This document shows, piece after piece, positions 46,588-59,022 of a stretch of DNA of 64,000 nucleotides. How positions within the stretch are numbered: the stretch's first letter is position 1; each line of letters opens with the position of its first letter. Origin of the DNA: Welwitschia mirabilis (taxonomy: Eukaryota; Gnetophyta; Gnetopsida; Welwitschiales); NCBI GenBank assembly GCA_051453625.1, contig JBOZIK010000001.1:125264309-125328308 (forward strand), given 5' to 3'. Under the pieces are notes generated by a model. It worked only from the letters and a program-made list of their open reading frames with translations, was not told the origin of the DNA and did no database searches. Both the position numbers and the translations under genes were made by a program.

Positions 46588-47064
46588 ATTAAAGTTACTT
46601 CTGATCCTAGTACCACTGGATGTGTAGTACAATTATGGCCTAGTATTATGAGGTTTATAGTACATGTTTTGACGTAGCATTATAGGATGTGTAATACACA
46701 TAATAAGCCTATCTACTATGGAATGTATAGTAGTAAATTGAATATTTCTTTAATGAAGTAGTTACCTTACACAAAAAATCCTTTAAGAAGGTTTTATTAT
46801 AGTCTACATTCCCATGGTTTTCCTTTAGGAACTTCTATTTTTTCTTGGAAGAGATCATATTCCCACATTACAGGTGAAATTACTAAGGTTTATATGCACA
46901 CAATAGTTTCACATTTAGGGATATGTAAAAACTCTAGTAAAACCATAATAGTGTGCTTGCCTTTGTAAGTAAGCTTTCAATGAAATAAGAATGAAGAAAC
47001 ATTTTGGAGAATATTTAGTTTAACAAAATATTTCTCATCTCTCTTGCTCTTCTATTTCCCAACA
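46588..47064 (+). repeat. 3' LTR of copia F/G
   Basis: The start is set by the pol end and a TTAAAGTTA-type beginning; the end near CCCAACA is set from the matching 5' LTR. The right half pairs with 21425-21660. It has short internal repeats around TATAGTA/TGTGTAGTAC (46620-46740). Confidence 0.6.
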
Positions 47065-48479
47065 ATATGATCTTTTAAGTAATTAATCTTAACTTTTAGT
47101 AATTTTTATAGTTTTGATATCTTTAATAATAATTTTATGAAAATTTTATTAGAAAAAAGTTAATAAATAACATCTATCCAAATGTTAAAATTAAATAATT
47201 TCATTTATATAAAGAAATCCGATCTACAAGGTATAATTAGTAAATTGAAACTTTTACAATAAGGTCTAAAATAATAATAAAATATTTACATAAGTGGATA
47301 TGAAATTTTTGTATCACTCATTTATTCATATGTCTCATCCAAGTTAAGAAAGTAAAATTACTTGGTAAAAATAAATGGTTAAAGTAGTTAGTAAAACAAG
47401 TGGATTTAAAAAATCAAGTGTACTACACTCTATTATGACATTTTCTTTCTTATGTTTTGTGTTGATAGATTTGATGAATCTTGTAGCTGATGAGCATATA
47501 AAGGAACATGCACTCTTTTTCCTAAACTAAGAAGGATGAAAGAGCATATTTTACTCTATCATGACTTTTATCCTTCTTAATATTTATAAAAGCATCTAGT
47601 TTAGAAAATATTCATTTTCTTGTTCATTGGAATTGGAAAGTTTTATCTAATGGTGACATATGACAATTGAGAAATTTGTGCATAGGAAAATATTTATTGC
47701 TTTAATGCATATTACATATTATTAAATGCATATTTTTAATTTATTAAATATGGTTATTAGCTTATGAAGGATTATAAAGGAACCATCATAAGAAAATGAT
47801 ATATGTAATTAACCTTGATAATTAAAGTAAAATAATTACTCACCCTAAGTAGACGCGTAAATCACAAATATGATGTACTCTTTCTAATTCATATATTAAT
47901 GTTACTTATCATTCAATCTCAATAAAATTATTAATAATTACTAATCCTATCTATTTTAATATTATTAATCTTATCTAATTTAATGTGATCTTATTAGCTT
48001 ATGGTTAAAATGATATATATGGTTTTTAACTAAATACATCAAGAACCTTTGATCTATTGTTTACCTATAAATAAAACTCTTCACACTTCTAAAAATAAAT
48101 TTTTTATTTTTATGTAATTACATGCTATCAAATTCCCTTCTCATTCTTCCATGTTCCTCTCTTCTCTTATCATTCTTTTACTTTTTGAGTATGGACCTTG
48201 AAGCTTGAAGCTTAAATCCTAGATCTTAGGGCTTGAAGATTAAAGCTAAGAATCTTCACATTATGACTTTATTAAATCTTCATCAATCTCTATCAATTAT
48301 TAATTTTTAATCATTACTTTTTCAAATAGACTTCCTTCACTTATTTTATTTTTATGTTACTTATTTATCTTAAGAATTAATGGCATAAAAGAATATTTAA
48401 TAAAGTTATTGCATATGCTTATTGTAAATTTTTTAATGGAATAACAAGTAAAAATTCTATTAATGCAAATACATTATAG
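47065..48479. other. Unassigned AT-rich DNA
   Basis: No coding or element similarity seen. A short hairpin lies at 47527-47581. Confidence 0.45.
47527..47581. repeat. Short inverted repeat
   Basis: AAGAAGGATGAAAGAGCAT and ATGACTTTTATCCTTCTT are nearly complementary, around a loop of about 18 bases. Confidence 0.6.
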
Positions 48480-49949
48480 GAGGAACAAAGATGTCCTTTG
48501 ATACAAGATAAGTAAGGAAGCATCTAGCTTCTGATTGTACACCTAACAAAGACCAAACAATTACTAAAACATAATTTAAACTAAGAACAACATAACAAAA
48601 AGACTAAGGCCATCTTAGATTACGAAAAAAAAACTAAAGATAATTAGAAGCCCCTACATCTAGAAAATAGGTTCCTATGATGTCTTTGAATGAGCTTTCT
48701 ACCTAGCTCATCTATCAACACCTCAAAGGCTTGATTTAGTTATTTATAAGAGTCCATCCTTTTTGGATTTATGTCTAGGTACATTCTTAGGACATTCCTT
48801 CTATATGTAATTTTATGAAACTCAAAGGAGCTCTATAACTAGTCCTTATCATTATGTATGAGAATTTATGCAGTTCTTTAATAGTTGCCATCAAAACTAA
48901 GCATCTAGCCTCCTCCATATCTAGCTTCTCTACTTCTAATCTATAACTTTACTAGGGCTTTTCTTACTATTAGTTAGCATTATCTTAATCTTCTTCTTTT
49001 CCTCGATGAATATGCTATTCTAAATTTAAATGTAAATTCTTCTACTCACTAAGAGTTAAGGGTGAAATCACTCTCAATTGTTCAATGGGGGAGTGGAGAT
49101 GGTATTACCCTTATCTACACATTGGAGGATGGGGACGAAGTCTCCTTTCCCATTACCTTCAGGGATGATGTTGATTCTATTCTTATCTCAACCTAGCTCT
49201 ACCTCCTCATGGACCTCCTTTGTTTCTTTTAGAGAAATGGAGGAAATTCTCCTTTTTGCACTTTTATCTTCTTAGAGAAAGCTTAAGATTTCTTAGCCTA
49301 CCTTTGCTGCCCCTCATAAGGCTATAACTAGATCTGAATGTCTGGTTTTATCCTTTTTTCTTCTAAAACTTGAAGAAAGAAATATATTATATTAACTTGT
49401 TATCCTAAGTATAGTACTTTAAGAAAGACAAAATGAATACCTATTAGCTTATAAATGTAAACAGAGTGGATGAAGTATTTATTCATCATTTCCACCCCCA
49501 CACCCCATGGGTAAGGAAGAGAACTCTTGTGAATGTGACCATTTGAGAGTTTAGGAATATCTAGTAGTAAAAATGGTGAGCTTTTTGTTGTCCCCTAACA
49601 TTAATAGAGATTCTTTCTCCCTCCATTAACATCTTGAGATACCCTTCTAAAGAATTTTCTGTAAGCTAAATTTACACTTTCTTAAACTTTGCAAAGTCTT
49701 CTCACTAGTTTTTAAAAAGGGGATGATATCTTCCTCTAGTTTCCCTTTTAGTTTTTTATGAGGGACTCCCATATAATGGTTTACACTTTCTACCATAGCT
49801 CTGGGTAAGCTTTAAATAGGGTTAATATCTCTGGTTCAAATAGGGGAGAAACATTCACAACTACTTTGACTTTGAAAGAATACTATTTTAAGTTATAAGC
49901 TATACATGTAGGAAGGAGAAGAGGGTATTAATAAAAATGATCTAATTAC

Positions 49950-50240
49950 ATATCTTCTAAATCTACTATAATATCAGATGTAGTCCCTCAACCTACCTTC
50001 TTTTATGCTCTTTTCTTTCAGTGTAGTAATTATGCATTAATGCAGTAAGCCATTTGGTCTAAGTATACTTCTTAAATAAATGATCAGTAGTCTCTTTAGG
50101 CCTTTGATAGAGGGGATAGGAAAAAAATTATAATTCCCCTTTTAATTAAATTATCTTTAGTTAAGATCTTATTCTTTTATAAAATCTAAGAAAAACTTTT
50201 AATTTTGTCTAGGATATTTCTCTTTCAAAATTCTTTTACC
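49950..50240 (-). pseudogene. LINE zf-RVT domain
   Basis: On the minus strand ILTKDNLIKRGIIIFFLSPL and SKA-stop-RDY can be read, corresponding to the LPTKDNLxRRGIxxxxxCPLCxxxxE motif of the zinc-binding domain after LINE reverse transcriptases; the two Cys are now Ser or other residues. Confidence 0.75.
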
Positions 50241-50849
50241 CCTTGCATCTTATTGTACTTTTTGATTAAGATAGATTTATTAGTATTTTCTAAAGTAAAG
50301 CTTATACTCTTAATATTTTGGTAGGAGTTTACTAGGTGCCTTAAAGATAATACTCCCCTCCCTTACTATCCCATAGGTTTTATTTATACTTGATCAAGTT
50401 GCTCTAAAGAAGATACTCAATCTTTTGGTCTTTGAGGCTCCTAGCCTTTATATGCTTTTGAGTAGACAATTATGTTCCATTTGGAAAGGGGAATTCTATA
50501 TTTATCCTTCCCTCTTAACTAGATAAAGTGTTTAATCATTATATTTATTTTCTTAATAATGTGATTTCAGGGGGCAATAATAAAACTTAAGTATCTGAAA
50601 TTATCTATGAGGTAGAATTTGGAAAGAATAACTTTAACTTTTGAGAAGAGAAATTTATTTATCTAGGTACTGCATTTCCCTTGGATGTTCTCAATGATAT
50701 GCTTACAAGATTATATTTTATTCTAATGTCAAAATGAGATAACTAAATAAATATCATTAATTCCCCATTATTTGGCTTTTAGATGTTGCCCCTATACATG
50801 ATTTTCAAATCTATAAAGTGGATTTTTGTCTTATTTTAGTTGACCATTA

Positions 50850-51700
50850 GTTCTGTGGCTTTGCTAAACAATTGCATTGCACTTCTGATGGCTCTGGCTT
50901 GCTAACAAGAGGCTTAAGTCATTATGATTATATCATCAACACAACGATTATTAATGGATTTTTGCTTCCTAATCTTAGTTCCTTTAATACTGCTTCTTTC
51001 TAGCCATTTCTTATTAGCATTTCTTGTAACACATGCATAACAAATAGAAATAGGTAAGATGATAATGAGTCTATTCATTTGAGGCCTCATCCTACTGTGA
51101 AATACTTAAATCTAGTGCCATTAATATCCAGGCAAAATTTAGCTAAAGCCTACGTGTTCATCCATAGATTTACTATATCTTCTGTAAACCTAGTTTTTCT
51201 TGAGTATGATTCCTATAGCACTTTAACTAACTATGTCATATACCTTAGCTATATTAATTTTGGTAAGCATTAGAGGAAATTTAATGCTTTTTGATAGAAT
51301 GATAATCTTACAAGTAAGTAAAATTTGTTCTTATATGTACCTAGAGCAGATGAAACTATCTTGGTTTGGAAAGATGACTTTATGTAACAAAGGGGTGATA
51401 CAGCCAACCATTATCTTTGTAAAAATCCTATAAAGCACATTACATATCCAATCAATCTATACTTTTTTAAACTGTTAGCATCTATTTTCTTTGGAATAAG
51501 GACTATTCAAGTTTTATTTATCTCAATAAGGGTTCTCTTACTTCAGAATATCTCCTGCATGACATCTTAAATGTTTTCATCAAGGAGGGGAAAATAAACA
51601 TTGAAAAGTTCTATGGGGCACCCATCAAGCCCTACGACTTTGTTGTTTTTCATGGATTTAATGACCTACTTTACCTCTTTCTAGTTAATGAGCTTACATA
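50850..51700 (-). pseudogene. LINE reverse transcriptase
   Basis: On the minus strand: IELFNVYFPLLDEN and DVMQEIF (about 51640-51560), INKT-stop-IVLIPKKIDANSLKKYR (about 51530-51465), NGTRFKYFTVG-stop-GLK followed by DSLSSYLFLFVMHVLQEML (about 51125-51010), and CVDDIIIM (about 50945-50922). The last is the FADDT catalytic box. In these elements the enzyme copies RNA at nicked target DNA. Frames change repeatedly, so no product is made. Confidence 0.88.
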
Positions 51701-52279
51701 ACTCTTTATGTTCTTCTTTAATAATCTTATTAGGAATGCATAATAGCTTGGGATTAATATCCTCCCACTTCTAAACTATTTTGAGTTGATTCTTCACTTC
51801 TAAACTGATTTCCTCCTAATTTTTAATAATCTACTTTTTACCTTGAGCTTTTTAATCTTTGTCTATAATCTGGGTTGAGTCACCTGATGGAAGAAACATT
51901 TTATGTGTTTATCACCTTCTCATAGCCATTAAATTCTAGATCTTTCTTTCTACTATTACTCTTCATTTATGGTGATCTCTTGGATTTATTGAAAAAAGTT
52001 ATACTCACATTATCTGAGGTCATTTTGATCTTATTCCTACTCTTGTTTTGTTTGGATCTTCTAGATATTCTTCTCACTTTTATTCTTTTTTCTCCTAGTG
52101 CTTCATATGATCTTTTAGAATGTTTAGACCTCTATACAAGAACATGAAAGACCTAGTTTTATCATGGTTTTGCTAGATTTTCTCTACCATAATTCTCATT
52201 TCTTATATATTAGTCTAATATCTTTCCATCTTAAAGGAGAATTTTAGGGATAATTTTATCCCTGTCTGAAACTTAACTA

Positions 52280-52900
52280 GTCTATAATCCAAAGTTATTA
52301 TGTTAAGGTCCTAGGATTTTATTAATGTGTTATTGAGTATTTCTCTTTCAACCAAAATTCTATTAATCCTACATATATAGATTATTACTTCCTCTTCTAT
52401 TTGATCATGTGTATTTGCATCCTAGAATTGAAATATTTGTTAAGACATCTTACACCATAAACTCCTTAAGGATTTCAGATCTTTTGCTATTCTAGTTACT
52501 TCCACCTAATTTCTCCCATGTATGTATACATTAATTAAAATCTCTTGCTACTAGTCATCTATTCTTGTTTGCAATAGTATTGAGTAGGCTCTTATATTCT
52601 TTCTTCTTGTTCATGTTTTCTTGGGGAGTGTAAATATTTATGATAACCCAATATTTCCCCTTAAGGAATATTGAAAGGTGATGAGGGCCCTTATTAATCA
52701 GCCCAGCCTTCTTACTTATTACATTTATTAGCCCTTCTAATTTCCTTTGGTTCTATGGTAAAAATTTTCTAGTACTACTAGAATATTATCATTTTCTTAT
52801 CATTACTTATTTTGATTTCTTGAAGGCAAATTAACTTAATGTGATTTTTAACAATAATGTCTATTATAGTTTATTTTTCATAGGAGGATCCTAGGCCTCT
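52280..52900 (-). pseudogene. LINE AP endonuclease
   Basis: On the minus strand: GKYWVIINIYTPQENMNKKK (about 52665-52610), LVARDFN (about 52555-52535; usual xxGGDFN, the metal-binding Asp and Asn kept) and EFMV...ISILGCKYT with SNRRGS (about 52470-52390; usual TWSNRR). This domain nicks target DNA to start insertion. Confidence 0.85.
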
Positions 52901-53309
52901 GCAATTCAAGTGAGGCAATACATTAGGTAGGTTTCTACTCTTTTTTGAGCATCCTCAATCCTTTTCTTAATGTTTCCTCTATTATGGCTTGTGAGTTATT
53001 TATCATGCCCTCTGTGATCTTCTTATCTCTTAGTATTTTGTTGCTTGATCTTCCCTTAGTGTGCTACTCTATATCACTTGGTTGTGCCTTATTTGATTGC
53101 ATGTTATCCTCTCTTAATTGCTACTATTCCTCTTTTCCTTCCTTGGCTAAGGATTGCAATGGATTGGTATTAAGGTTTTCCTTTCCATTTTTTAGAATAA
53201 CCAATATGCTCCTAACCCCTTCCTTTTTCTTCTTAAACTAGCAAGCTTTCATTTTGTGTTTTGTTTTTCTAAAAAATATGCATTCCTCATTTTTTTACCA
53301 TATCTACTA

Positions 53310-54100
53310 GTTTTTTTCTACATTTATCCTTGGAGTTCCCTTTCTTCCCATAGTGAGAGCATGTCTCTTCTATATTTAAACATCTACTGGGAGGATGCTC
53401 TAATTTCCTATAGGTTTCATATATAATTAGTATATTTTTTTATACTTGACTTCTAGACTACATTCTCCGTATTTGAAGTGAAACCTAATAGATTAAATCT
53501 CCTTTTTTTTCTATACTTGTTCAAACATAGGATCTAGCTATAGAAATAATCAAGTTTTCTTTATTATTATTATGCTTATCTTAATGAGATCCCTAAATTA
53601 TAAGGCTATCTTTGTAAGAAAACCTTTATCCCATAATTCTATTAGAAATCTAAAAATCCTCATTCAAATTAAGAATCTTTGAAAAATGTTTGATTCTAAT
53701 TGAGCCCTTAGGCCTAGTTTACTAAAGCAAGCCATTTACTCTAAACAATCATGACTTCTAACTATGACTTCATCTTTATCTTTTTCATTATCAAACTAAA
53801 AGAGAACTAGCCTATCTAACAAAGTAAGAACTTGGACTTTAATGAACCCTGTCTAAATAGTGACCATCTAGTTCCTATTAAGGTCTAATCTTGGCCTTGT
53901 ACTAGAGGAAACAAATTTTCCCAAGAGACTAAATTAAAACCTTTTTTTAAGTTTTACACATGCATCATTGTCTATATCTAGAACTAGAGAGCTCCCATCT
54001 CTGAAGAGCTTGGCTTTCGAACTAGAGAGCTCCCATCTCTGAAGAGCTTGGCTTTCTCTATAGTAGGGTGAAGTTTTGAGATAGACAGTCCTAAAAATGA
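53310..54100 (-). pseudogene. LINE ORF1 with CCHC knuckle
   Basis: On the minus strand CLNIEETCSHYGKKGNSKDK followed by CRKK (about 53385-53305) is a C-x2-C-x4-H-x4-C knuckle with the second Cys changed to Tyr and the His to Asn. The upstream part to about 54100 would hold the DUF4283 RNA-binding region but is too decayed to show. ORF1 coats LINE RNA. Confidence 0.6.
53981..54056. repeat. Perfect 38-bp tandem duplication
   Basis: Units 53981-54018 and 54019-54056 are identical, each from GAACTAGAGAGCTCCC to TTGGCTTTC. No mismatch, unlike nearly all other repeats here. Confidence 0.95.
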
Positions 54101-54171
54101 TATAATGCAAAAACTTAACAAAATTTCTCTTTATCTAGACAAGCTCCTCCTAGAACTAGTAATGAAATGCC

Positions 54172-54241
54172 CCATCCTCTCCCCCCCTTCCCCCCCCCCC
54201 CACTTCCCCCCCGAAAACTCCCACCCCCTTCCTTCCCCCCC
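54172..54241 (-). repeat. C-rich tract (G-rich on the LINE strand)
   Basis: Runs of 6 to 13 C separated by short spacers, with at least five C-runs of four or more. On the minus strand this is a G-run cluster that could form G-quadruplexes, near the presumed LINE 5' end. Confidence 0.9.
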
Positions 54242-54350
54242 ATGTCTTATAGTCCCTCCATGCTGCGACCACCTTTTTCCCTTATCTAGGATGTTTCTAC
54301 TCTTTAAAATTTTGCCTAGTACTCTCTCAAGCTAGGGGTTTTCGATTATA

Positions 54351-55179
54351 GTAAGGTTCACTTTATTAATCTTAACTCTTTTATTTGGCTTAAATTAAGA
54401 TGACGGGTAGATTTGAGGAATATCTTTACATGCTTATTTAATGGCATTACTAATGAAAAATTTTATCCAGATAATTAAAGGATTCTATAGCAAAGATGCA
54501 AAGCAAAAAAAGAGAGTAAAACAAAAAATAAAACTTTTCAAAAATTAATTTTATTTTTTCTCTCTATTTTAAATATTGCAATGATTTTTTATAGGTAAGC
54601 ACACCTAACTAGTGCTCTAGCAATTTCCCCTCAATGTGGAAATATACTTTTCTTTAAGAAAAATAGAGTGCCTAGAGGAAAACCTTCCAAATGTAACTAG
54701 TAATAAAGCCTCCTTAAAAGGAGTTGTTATGTGAGTTAATTACTTCATAAAAAAGTAGTTAGATTTAGCTACACATCTTGTAGGAATAAGATTCATGTAT
54801 TATGCATCTTGTAATTCTATAAAAAAAATGTACTATATATCTCATAGTACTAGATAAAGTTGTGCAAGTCCCATAGTACTAGGATTAAGAAAGGCTTTTC
54901 TTAATGATTTTAAAAGTTAAATAAAGCCAATATATATGAGTTTCACTAGATCATATGGGTTGCACTAGCTCATAGTTAATCCTACCTTAAAGTAAAAATT
55001 TTAAAACTTTTCTTGACCAAATACCTTTATTTGAATAGAAGTTATTTATTCTATGATCAGATAATGCATTAATATAACAAGTTTATGTTGTATAAGTTTG
55101 TTATGTCCCATTTTCCACAAGTGTATAAGCTACTTATTTTGTAATTTGGACCCATTGACAATGTAGAATGGAATCTTTG
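54351..55179. other. Unassigned AT-rich DNA
   Basis: No similarity recognised. Short repeats of CATAGTACTAG occur near 54843-54890. Confidence 0.45.
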
Positions 55180-55970
55180 AAAGATGTTATTTCATCATTA
55201 AAAGTTAATTAAAGCTCATCATCATTATTAAAAAATGCATGAGATCTCTATATAGTTCTAGTTTTTCTCTTTTCATCATCATGAACATCTTATAAAGTAA
55301 ACTCTAACCAACTACAACATTTTATTTTTTGGAAGTGATCAACATTATTACTAGAAAAACTAATGAGTTGCTACTAGGATTATATTTATATGTCTTAGGC
55401 ACATGAAAATGCTTAATTCCTTTAAGTTATATAGTTGATAAACCATTTTAGTTAGAGGAACTGATAAATTAAGAGGGTTAGACACATATGCCCCTTTAAT
55501 CACAAGACATTAAGTATCTAATAATCTTTAAAAATGAGAAAAAGGATGTAACTTGGAAATATCAAGATGATAATCACTCTATGAAGTTTATAAAAAGACA
55601 TCACAAGATATGATGATCTTGTGATACTCAAGAATGTAAACAAGCTATGATTTTTTACTAGTTGGATATCCCATAAATATGCTAATACAATCATTAGTAC
55701 CTATCTTGTTGTGATGTTTGATAGATATATGAACCTAGTGCTTACATCCAAACACATGAAGATGGATTAAAGTAGGCTTATTTTCATTCCATATTTTATT
55801 AGGGAATACATCCTCTTTGGAAGCATGACTACTACAATTATTGAGATATAATATATTACAAATAGCTTCATCTCACAAAGAGGTTTTATAACCATTAAAT
55901 TACATCATTGAATATGCCGTATTTTATTTGGTTCAATTAAATCATTTAGAAATATATGGATATGTGTACA
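55180..55970 (-). mobile_element. Copia fragment H, minus strand
   Basis: On the minus strand: an integrase fragment with DEAICNILYLNNCSSHASKE (about 55880-55820), HLHVFGCKH-stop-VHISIKH (about 55765-55715), ISIFMGYPTSKKS (about 55690-55650), YHKIIISCDVF (about 55625-55590) and, near 55290, FMMMKRE. Order and wording are those of copies F and G (compare the KIIISCD and MMMKKE stretches of G), so this is a third copy of the same family, truncated at both sides. Confidence 0.82.
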
Positions 55971-57904
55971 ATGTATGTAACATATTATATAACATATGCT
56001 CGAAACCCACATATTAACAACCTAAAATATTTCAATATCTAATTCATATGAATGCAAACTAATATAAAGCTAATGAGAAATTTAATGATTATCTAGAGAG
56101 TTGTTTCATTTAATGAAAATTATAAATTTTGTTCTTTTCTAATTAAGCTTGATAATGAAATAATAATGCAATGATGAATGGAATGTAATGAATGTAAAAT
56201 GCTATGAATTGAAATGTAAAAAGATAAAAGTAAAATGTAATTCATAATGCAATCAATTAACTAAATTAACAAACTTATTATTATCCAAGTTGTCCCTTAT
56301 ATTTATATTAAAAATAAGATTAATATAATTACACATCAATCTGATTCTAACCTAAACTATAAGGTAGGAAAAACATATAATTAAAAGAGTATAAATTAAC
56401 TTGATTGATCAAATTGTAAAAACATATACTTATATGCAGTAATATTTTAATGAACAAGACTTAGCCCAATACCAAAGAAAGCTCCTTACAAGTCAAGATG
56501 AATCCCTTATTAAAATAAACTCTAATCATCACAAGCTTGCTTGATGCTTAAAGGAATACTAAAATGAATGCCTAATGGAGGTGTTTATAGTTTTTAAGTA
56601 GTAGTTTTAAACTTCAATGGGTGCAAACCAAAAAGATATAATTACATTTATGATTTCATAATAATTGGATTAATTTTTATATTAGTTAAAGTGATCATTC
56701 TTCTAGGATTCATTTAGAAAATCATAGGGGATAATCCTCAAATTCAAATAACTAACCTTCACATTCCTTCCTAGTGTAACCACTAATAGTCATTTTTCTA
56801 TCTTTATTTCGATGACCAAAGTGGACAATTATTAGAAAATAATGTGGTTTCTATTAACTTTTACTTAGAGTCATTCATCTTCCTTTGTGTGGATGACCTG
56901 GTGGATGAACCTCTTTTCTTATCAAAATAATATTTAAATATTATCTCTTTATTTAACATTGATTTCTTAATTTTTCAAATTATCAAAAGCATCTTTGAGG
57001 CATCTTCATTAGTCAAGCTAACTTCTATATTATGTCGTCAACCAAAATGTTTCCTATGTATCTCACTTTATGCAATTAAATTACTTGTTACCTTGGTTTT
57101 ACTAAAAGGGATCATGGATGGATCAATACTAAAAACCATCTAAAATATGCAATAATTATGTAAAATTATGCGTTTTGTAATAATCATGATAATTGAGCAT
57201 AATTATTCTAATTTCCCTATAAACCTATTAAATAGGCCTAAAAAGATACTCCATAACAATGTCAAATGTGGCTAATTTGACCTTGGAACATAGCCCTCCA
57301 CTAAGAATTTATCAATCCCTTATAGAGCATGTAGATAATAAGTAGTAAGCCAAATTAATAAGTTGAATAATCAAATTGATTAATTTTTTTAAAGTAATTT
57401 ACTGTAGCTGTTTGAGGTGATAATTTAGTAAATCTTTTATCCATTTGTCCATATAGCTAATCTAAAACATTTATTTGCTTAGCTTTGTCTAAACAATGGG
57501 TTAAATAATGATTAATTAAATTAATTTTTGAAAAAGATTAATCTTATTGACTTCTTTGTAGCATACATTTACCTCAATTATGCTTATAAAAATCTTGTAT
57601 GATCATTCTGCAATAACTACCCTAAGGAAATAATTAGATAACATGACTTTTGTACATAAGCTTTTCCACTATGCCCTCGTCATGAATGAAAACAAGAAAA
57701 TGGAATGCTAAATAGTAACAAAAAGTCCCTTTCAAGAATCTAACTTAAAGATCTTTCATTTCTCCCTTTTTACTTCTAACTTCTAAAGCATACTCTTCAT
57801 CCCATCACATCCTCTTATTTATAAGGCTTCAAAACGAATCTTAATATGAAGGAATCATCCAATGTTAATCTCTTACATATTTTATCATAAATAACTACTA
57901 AACT
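55971..57904. other. Unassigned AT-rich DNA
   Basis: No coding or element similarity seen on either strand. Confidence 0.45.
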
Positions 57905-58012
57905 TAGCACATTCCTTACACCTTTATTTCTTCTAAACATGACATATTTCTTAAACCTAGATTTTATTTAGATATAGTATATTCCTTATACCTAGATTTC
58001 ATCTAAACATGC
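57905..58012. repeat. Degenerate tandem repeat, about 35-bp unit
   Basis: Three copies of a unit like ATATTCCTTATACCTAGATT followed by TCATCTAAACATG. Confidence 0.6.
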
Positions 58013-58026
58013 TAATTTAAATGAAT

Positions 58027-58109
58027 ACACATGATGTCCCCATGGTAATTACACATGATGTCCCCATGGTAATTACACATGATGCCTACATGGTAATTAC
58101 ACATGGTGG
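58027..58109. repeat. 24-bp tandem repeat x 3.4
   Basis: Units 58027-58050, 58051-58074 and 58075-58098, the first two identical (start ACACATGATGTCCCCATGGT), the third with two changes; a partial fourth follows. Confidence 0.95.
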
Positions 58110-58382
58110 ATTTTATTTTCCACATAATACCCCTAAATAATACAAACTCATTTTAATTTTATTTTTAAGGGATGCCCTTGCATTAACTTTGGTTAAATAG
58201 ATGCTAATGAAAACCATTTGATTTGAACATATTACTAAAATTTCTTACTAAATAATTAAGAATAACTTAAGGATAAGAGTGTAAATAGTGATCAAATTCA
58301 AGTTTTTCTAAAGAAGAAGAAAAATAACCTCTATTAAAAAACTAAAAAGATTTTTTGCAATTATCATCTTAAATGTTAAATT
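58110..58382. other. Unassigned DNA before a gap
   Basis: Nothing recognised. Confidence 0.4.
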
Positions 58383-59005
58383 NNNNNNNNNNNNNNNNNN
58401 NNNNNNNNNNNNNNNNNNNNNNNNNNNNNNNNNNNNNNNNNNNNNNNNNNNNNNNNNNNNNNNNNNNNNNNNNNNNNNNNNNNNNNNNNNNNNNNNNNNN
58501 NNNNNNNNNNNNNNNNNNNNNNNNNNNNNNNNNNNNNNNNNNNNNNNNNNNNNNNNNNNNNNNNNNNNNNNNNNNNNNNNNNNNNNNNNNNNNNNNNNNN
58601 NNNNNNNNNNNNNNNNNNNNNNNNNNNNNNNNNNNNNNNNNNNNNNNNNNNNNNNNNNNNNNNNNNNNNNNNNNNNNNNNNNNNNNNNNNNNNNNNNNNN
58701 NNNNNNNNNNNNNNNNNNNNNNNNNNNNNNNNNNNNNNNNNNNNNNNNNNNNNNNNNNNNNNNNNNNNNNNNNNNNNNNNNNNNNNNNNNNNNNNNNNNN
58801 NNNNNNNNNNNNNNNNNNNNNNNNNNNNNNNNNNNNNNNNNNNNNNNNNNNNNNNNNNNNNNNNNNNNNNNNNNNNNNNNNNNNNNNNNNNNNNNNNNNN
58901 NNNNNNNNNNNNNNNNNNNNNNNNNNNNNNNNNNNNNNNNNNNNNNNNNNNNNNNNNNNNNNNNNNNNNNNNNNNNNNNNNNNNNNNNNNNNNNNNNNNN
59001 NNNNN
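58383..59005. other. Assembly gap, 623 N
   Basis: Bordered on the right by a TG microsatellite. Confidence 0.95.
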
Positions 59006-59022
59006 TGTGTGTGTGTGTGTGT
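59006..59022. repeat. (TG)n microsatellite at gap edge
   Basis: About eight TG units directly after the N run; true length may extend into the gap. Confidence 0.9.

Larger units (their letters stand above)
21425..47064 (+). mobile_element. Ty1/copia F/G, host of nested elements
   Basis: A copia element read from a truncated 5' LTR (21425-21660) to a 3' LTR (46588-47064). Inside it the block R1-gag-protease-integrase occurs twice: G at 21990-24619 and F at about 24900-29860, with a gap at the junction. Reverse transcriptase of F stops at 30757 and its downstream part resumes at 45945, because gypsy D inserted there. Without D the element is about 10.5 kb. An alternative is two separate copies of one family lying in tandem. 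Confidence 0.65.
48480..54350 (-). mobile_element. L1-type LINE on the minus strand
   Basis: Read on the minus strand: ORF1 with a CCHC knuckle (about 53310-54100), AP endonuclease (about 52280-52900), reverse transcriptase (about 50850-51700) and a zf-RVT domain (about 49950-50230), the order of plant L1 LINEs. The length of about 5.9 kb suggests a near full-length copy. Both outer ends are estimates: no poly-A tail or target duplication was fixed. All frames are broken. Confidence 0.85.

Noticed and set aside
52945-53241. Plus-strand open frames in the LINE (also 49078-49275, 51079-51433, 54105-54335)
   Set aside because: They are antisense to recognised LINE domains.
58027-58109. CRISPR-like array
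   Set aside because: Units are directly joined with no spacers, and the DNA is plant nuclear; it is a minisatellite.
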